Below, piece by piece: positions 45,532 through 46,942 of a stretch of DNA of 46,942 bases. This DNA comes from an uncultured Algoriphagus sp. (GTDB lineage: Bacteria > Bacteroidota > Bacteroidia > Cytophagales > Cyclobacteriaceae), in contig CAJBER010000169.1 in the NCBI GenBank assembly GCA_903952135.1, forward strand, positions 1 to 46,942. Direction: 5' to 3'. Position 1 is the stretch's first letter, and every line of letters begins with the position of its first letter. The position numbers and the translations under genes were made by a program. The notes beneath the pieces were generated by a model. The model searched no databases and was not told the origin of the DNA. It saw nothing but the letters and a program-made list of their open reading frames with translations.

Positions 45532-46251
45532 ATGATGATTAATTTCAAATTTAAAGAAATGAGATTTTTTTTAGTGGGCTTGCTATTATTGGCAAGTGGA
45601 GAGGCTTTTAGTCAAACGGCACTAGAATGGCTTAGTAGAGGTACTGCTAAAATGGATTTAGGCAACTTTAAAGAAGCTATTAATGAATTTGACAAGGTAA
45701 TTCAACTTCAACCCAATTTTGCAGATGCATATTATTTTAGAGGCTATGCAAAAAATAGTCTGCATGATTACGAAGGCGCTATAATTGAATACGACAAGGC
45801 AATAGAACTCAATCCTAATTATATTCAGGCTTTCAATAACAGAGGAAGTGTCAAATTTGAGATAGAAGACTATATAGGAGCTATCATTGATTACAATAAA
45901 GTTATTGAGCTTAATCCTAATTACGTAGATGCTTATTACAATAAAGGATTAGCCAAAACTAGAATAAAGGACTACGAAGGTGCGATAAATGATTTTAATA
46001 AAATTCTAGAGCTCAACCCTAATTATAGGGCAATCTTTTATGATAGGGGAATAGCTAGGTATAAGATCAAAAACTTCGAGGCAGCAATTGCCGATTTTGA
46101 TAAAGTTATTGAGTTCAATTCAAATTTTGACGAGGTTTTTTATTATAGAGGTTATTCTAAATTCAGCCTTGGAGACAATAAAGGAGCTTGCCTGGATTGG
46201 AAAAAAGCTGGGCAAATAGGGCTTGACCCACTAAATAGTTATTGCAAATAA
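45532..46251 (+). CDS. Secreted tetratricopeptide-repeat protein
   Basis: The 239-residue protein has a signal peptide (core FFLVGLLLLASGEAFSQ, ending near residue 28) followed by six consecutive TPR units of exactly 34 residues at 31-234, with AI.EFDKVIQLQPNF-type ends, and a 5-residue tail. TPR arrays bind protein partners; no partner or enzymatic domain is present. Its base composition is clearly more AT-rich than that of prmC and doxX on either side, and it sits between a broken and an intact copy of doxX, so it may be a late insertion. Several ATG codons (45532, 45535, 45559) could serve as the start; the first is kept here. Confidence 0.85.
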   Translation: MMINFKFKEMRFFLVGLLLLASGEAFSQTALEWLSRGTAKMDLGNFKEAINEFDKVIQLQPNFADAYYFRGYAKNSLHDYEGAIIEYDKAIELNPNYIQAFNNRGSVKFEIEDYIGAIIDYNKVIELNPNYVDAYYNKGLAKTRIKDYEGAINDFNKILELNPNYRAIFYDRGIARYKIKNFEAAIADFDKVIEFNSNFDEVFYYRGYSKFSLGDNKGACLDWKKAGQIGLDPLNSYCK

Positions 46252-46312
46252 CTTACTAATTCATTTGATCAATTATGGGTCGGCATTAAATCACCCTTAA
46301 ATCCCAACACCG

Positions 46313-46705
46313 ATGAAACTTCAAGATTTAGGATTACTCGTTGTTCGCCTTCTTTCTGGAGGTATGATGCTTACGCATGGACTCCCAAAGTTTGACCGCC
46401 TCTTCGGCGAGGGTCCTGTCAAATTTGCAGATCCCTTTGGACTGGGCCCGGAAATCAGTTTGGTGCTAGTTCTTTTTGCAGAAGTAGCCTGCTCTATCTT
46501 GGTCATGATTGGTTTTAAAACCCGATTGGCTACCATTCCACTGATGATTACCATGCTTGTAGCTGCTTTTTACATCCACGGCGCAGATCCTTTTGGGGAA
46601 AAAGAACTTCCCTTGCTCTTCTTCACTGTTTTTGGATCTATTCTGATTTCGGGAGCGGGAACCTATTCGGTGGACCAGGCGATTGGAGGGAAGAAGAAAA
46701 AATAG
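46313..46705 (+). CDS. DoxX family membrane protein
   Basis: The 130-residue protein has four hydrophobic helices and the DoxX-type pattern LLVVRLLSGGMMLTHGLPKF at the start, LFAEVACSILVMIGFKTRLA in the middle, and a lysine-rich C-terminal tail. DoxX-like proteins occur singly and have been linked to quinone or thiol redox chemistry, but no firm function can be assigned here. A partial broken copy of its 5' half lies 999 bp upstream. A terminator follows at 46731-46759. Confidence 0.88.
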   Translation: MKLQDLGLLVVRLLSGGMMLTHGLPKFDRLFGEGPVKFADPFGLGPEISLVLVLFAEVACSILVMIGFKTRLATIPLMITMLVAAFYIHGADPFGEKELPLLFFTVFGSILISGAGTYSVDQAIGGKKKK

Positions 46706-46730
46706 AAAGGCTTTAGATCACTAAAACTTC

Positions 46731-46759
46731 AACACCCAAAAAATTTTGGGTGTTTTTTT
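46731..46759 (+). terminator. Rho-independent terminator after doxX
   Basis: An 11-bp perfect stem, AACACCCAAAA/TTTTGGGTGTT, with a 2-nt spacer in its loop, is followed by a T tract. Confidence 0.9.
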
Positions 46760-46942
46760 ATGCTAAAAAGGAAGACCATTTCGCACAAGCCAATCTGGTG
46801 TACCGGTGGTGGATTAGGTGTGGTGATAGACTGCCCTAATTTTACTTTGATATATGTCCTAAGTATTAGATTAGAACTAATTAAGAAAACAAAATTATTT
46901 ACCTATATACCTATGCTAACTTATTAGAATCAAGAAAAATAA
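46760..46942. other. Non-coding end of the window
   Basis: No supported gene or RNA is seen in the last 183 bases. The final 90 or so are very AT-rich and may be the upstream region of a gene beyond the window. Confidence 0.45.

Overview
The window looks like chromosomal DNA of a Bacteroidota bacterium, most likely order Cytophagales and plausibly family Cyclobacteriaceae (Algoriphagus-like). The evidence is a PorP/SprF-type membrane protein beside a giant SprB-repeat protein with a gliding-motility C-terminal domain, a DUF4212/sodium-solute symporter pair, a YtxJ-type bacillithiol protein, lipoprotein and signal-peptide styles, few Shine-Dalgarno sequences, and several -7 boxes of the Bacteroidota form TAnnTTTG. 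The genus is an inference; no rRNA or tRNA gene was found. No phage, insertion sequence, CRISPR array or complete mobile element was found.

Layout. 1-303: non-coding, with a structured repeat. 304-4760: a histidine-phosphatase lipoprotein, then a glycerol operon glpD-glpK-glpF. 4905-6505 (minus): an M19 dipeptidase coupled to a degenerate thiamine-pyrophosphokinase-like protein. 6717-11094: kynureninase, ruvB, an ApbE-like protein and a ZIP metal transporter. 11286-15153: an acetate-type unit of DUF4212 subunit, sodium symporter and acetyl-CoA synthetase. 15205-21163: a DUF4403 lipoprotein, YtxJ, a large outer-membrane barrel protein and pheS. 21275-25819: a LacI regulator facing a minus-strand pair of SLC45-type transporter and amylosucrase-like enzyme, probably a sucrose/alpha-glucan locus. 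25971-31776: a second M19 dipeptidase, an RsmI-like methylase, a secreted amidohydrolase, an alpha/beta hydrolase, pdxJ, a YqeY protein and a CvpA protein. 31823-39186 (minus): housekeeping genes lolA, ftsK, pyrD, guaB and an RsmB/NSUN-type RNA methyltransferase. 39270-44284 (minus): the surface-protein and PorP pair. 44444-46705: prmC, a broken doxX copy, an AT-rich TPR gene and an intact doxX.

Most of the window is ordinary core metabolism. The least explained structure is in the intergenic DNA. Two colinear copies of a composite element (137-292 and, inverted, 37796-37992) carry GAAATA words spaced about 11 nt apart, pointing toward a common centre and interrupted once per arm by a small hairpin. 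The second copy is bounded by arrays of GTACnnn with an exact 7-nt period, and a third short array of the same 7-nt type lies at 29944-29970. I know of no named family with this architecture. Other points of interest are the doxX duplication bracketing an AT-rich TPR gene, two enzyme-fold proteins whose catalytic residues appear lost (TPK-like and ApbE-like), a candidate LacI operator upstream of the transporter/amylosucrase pair, and four exact 80-residue repeats in the surface protein.
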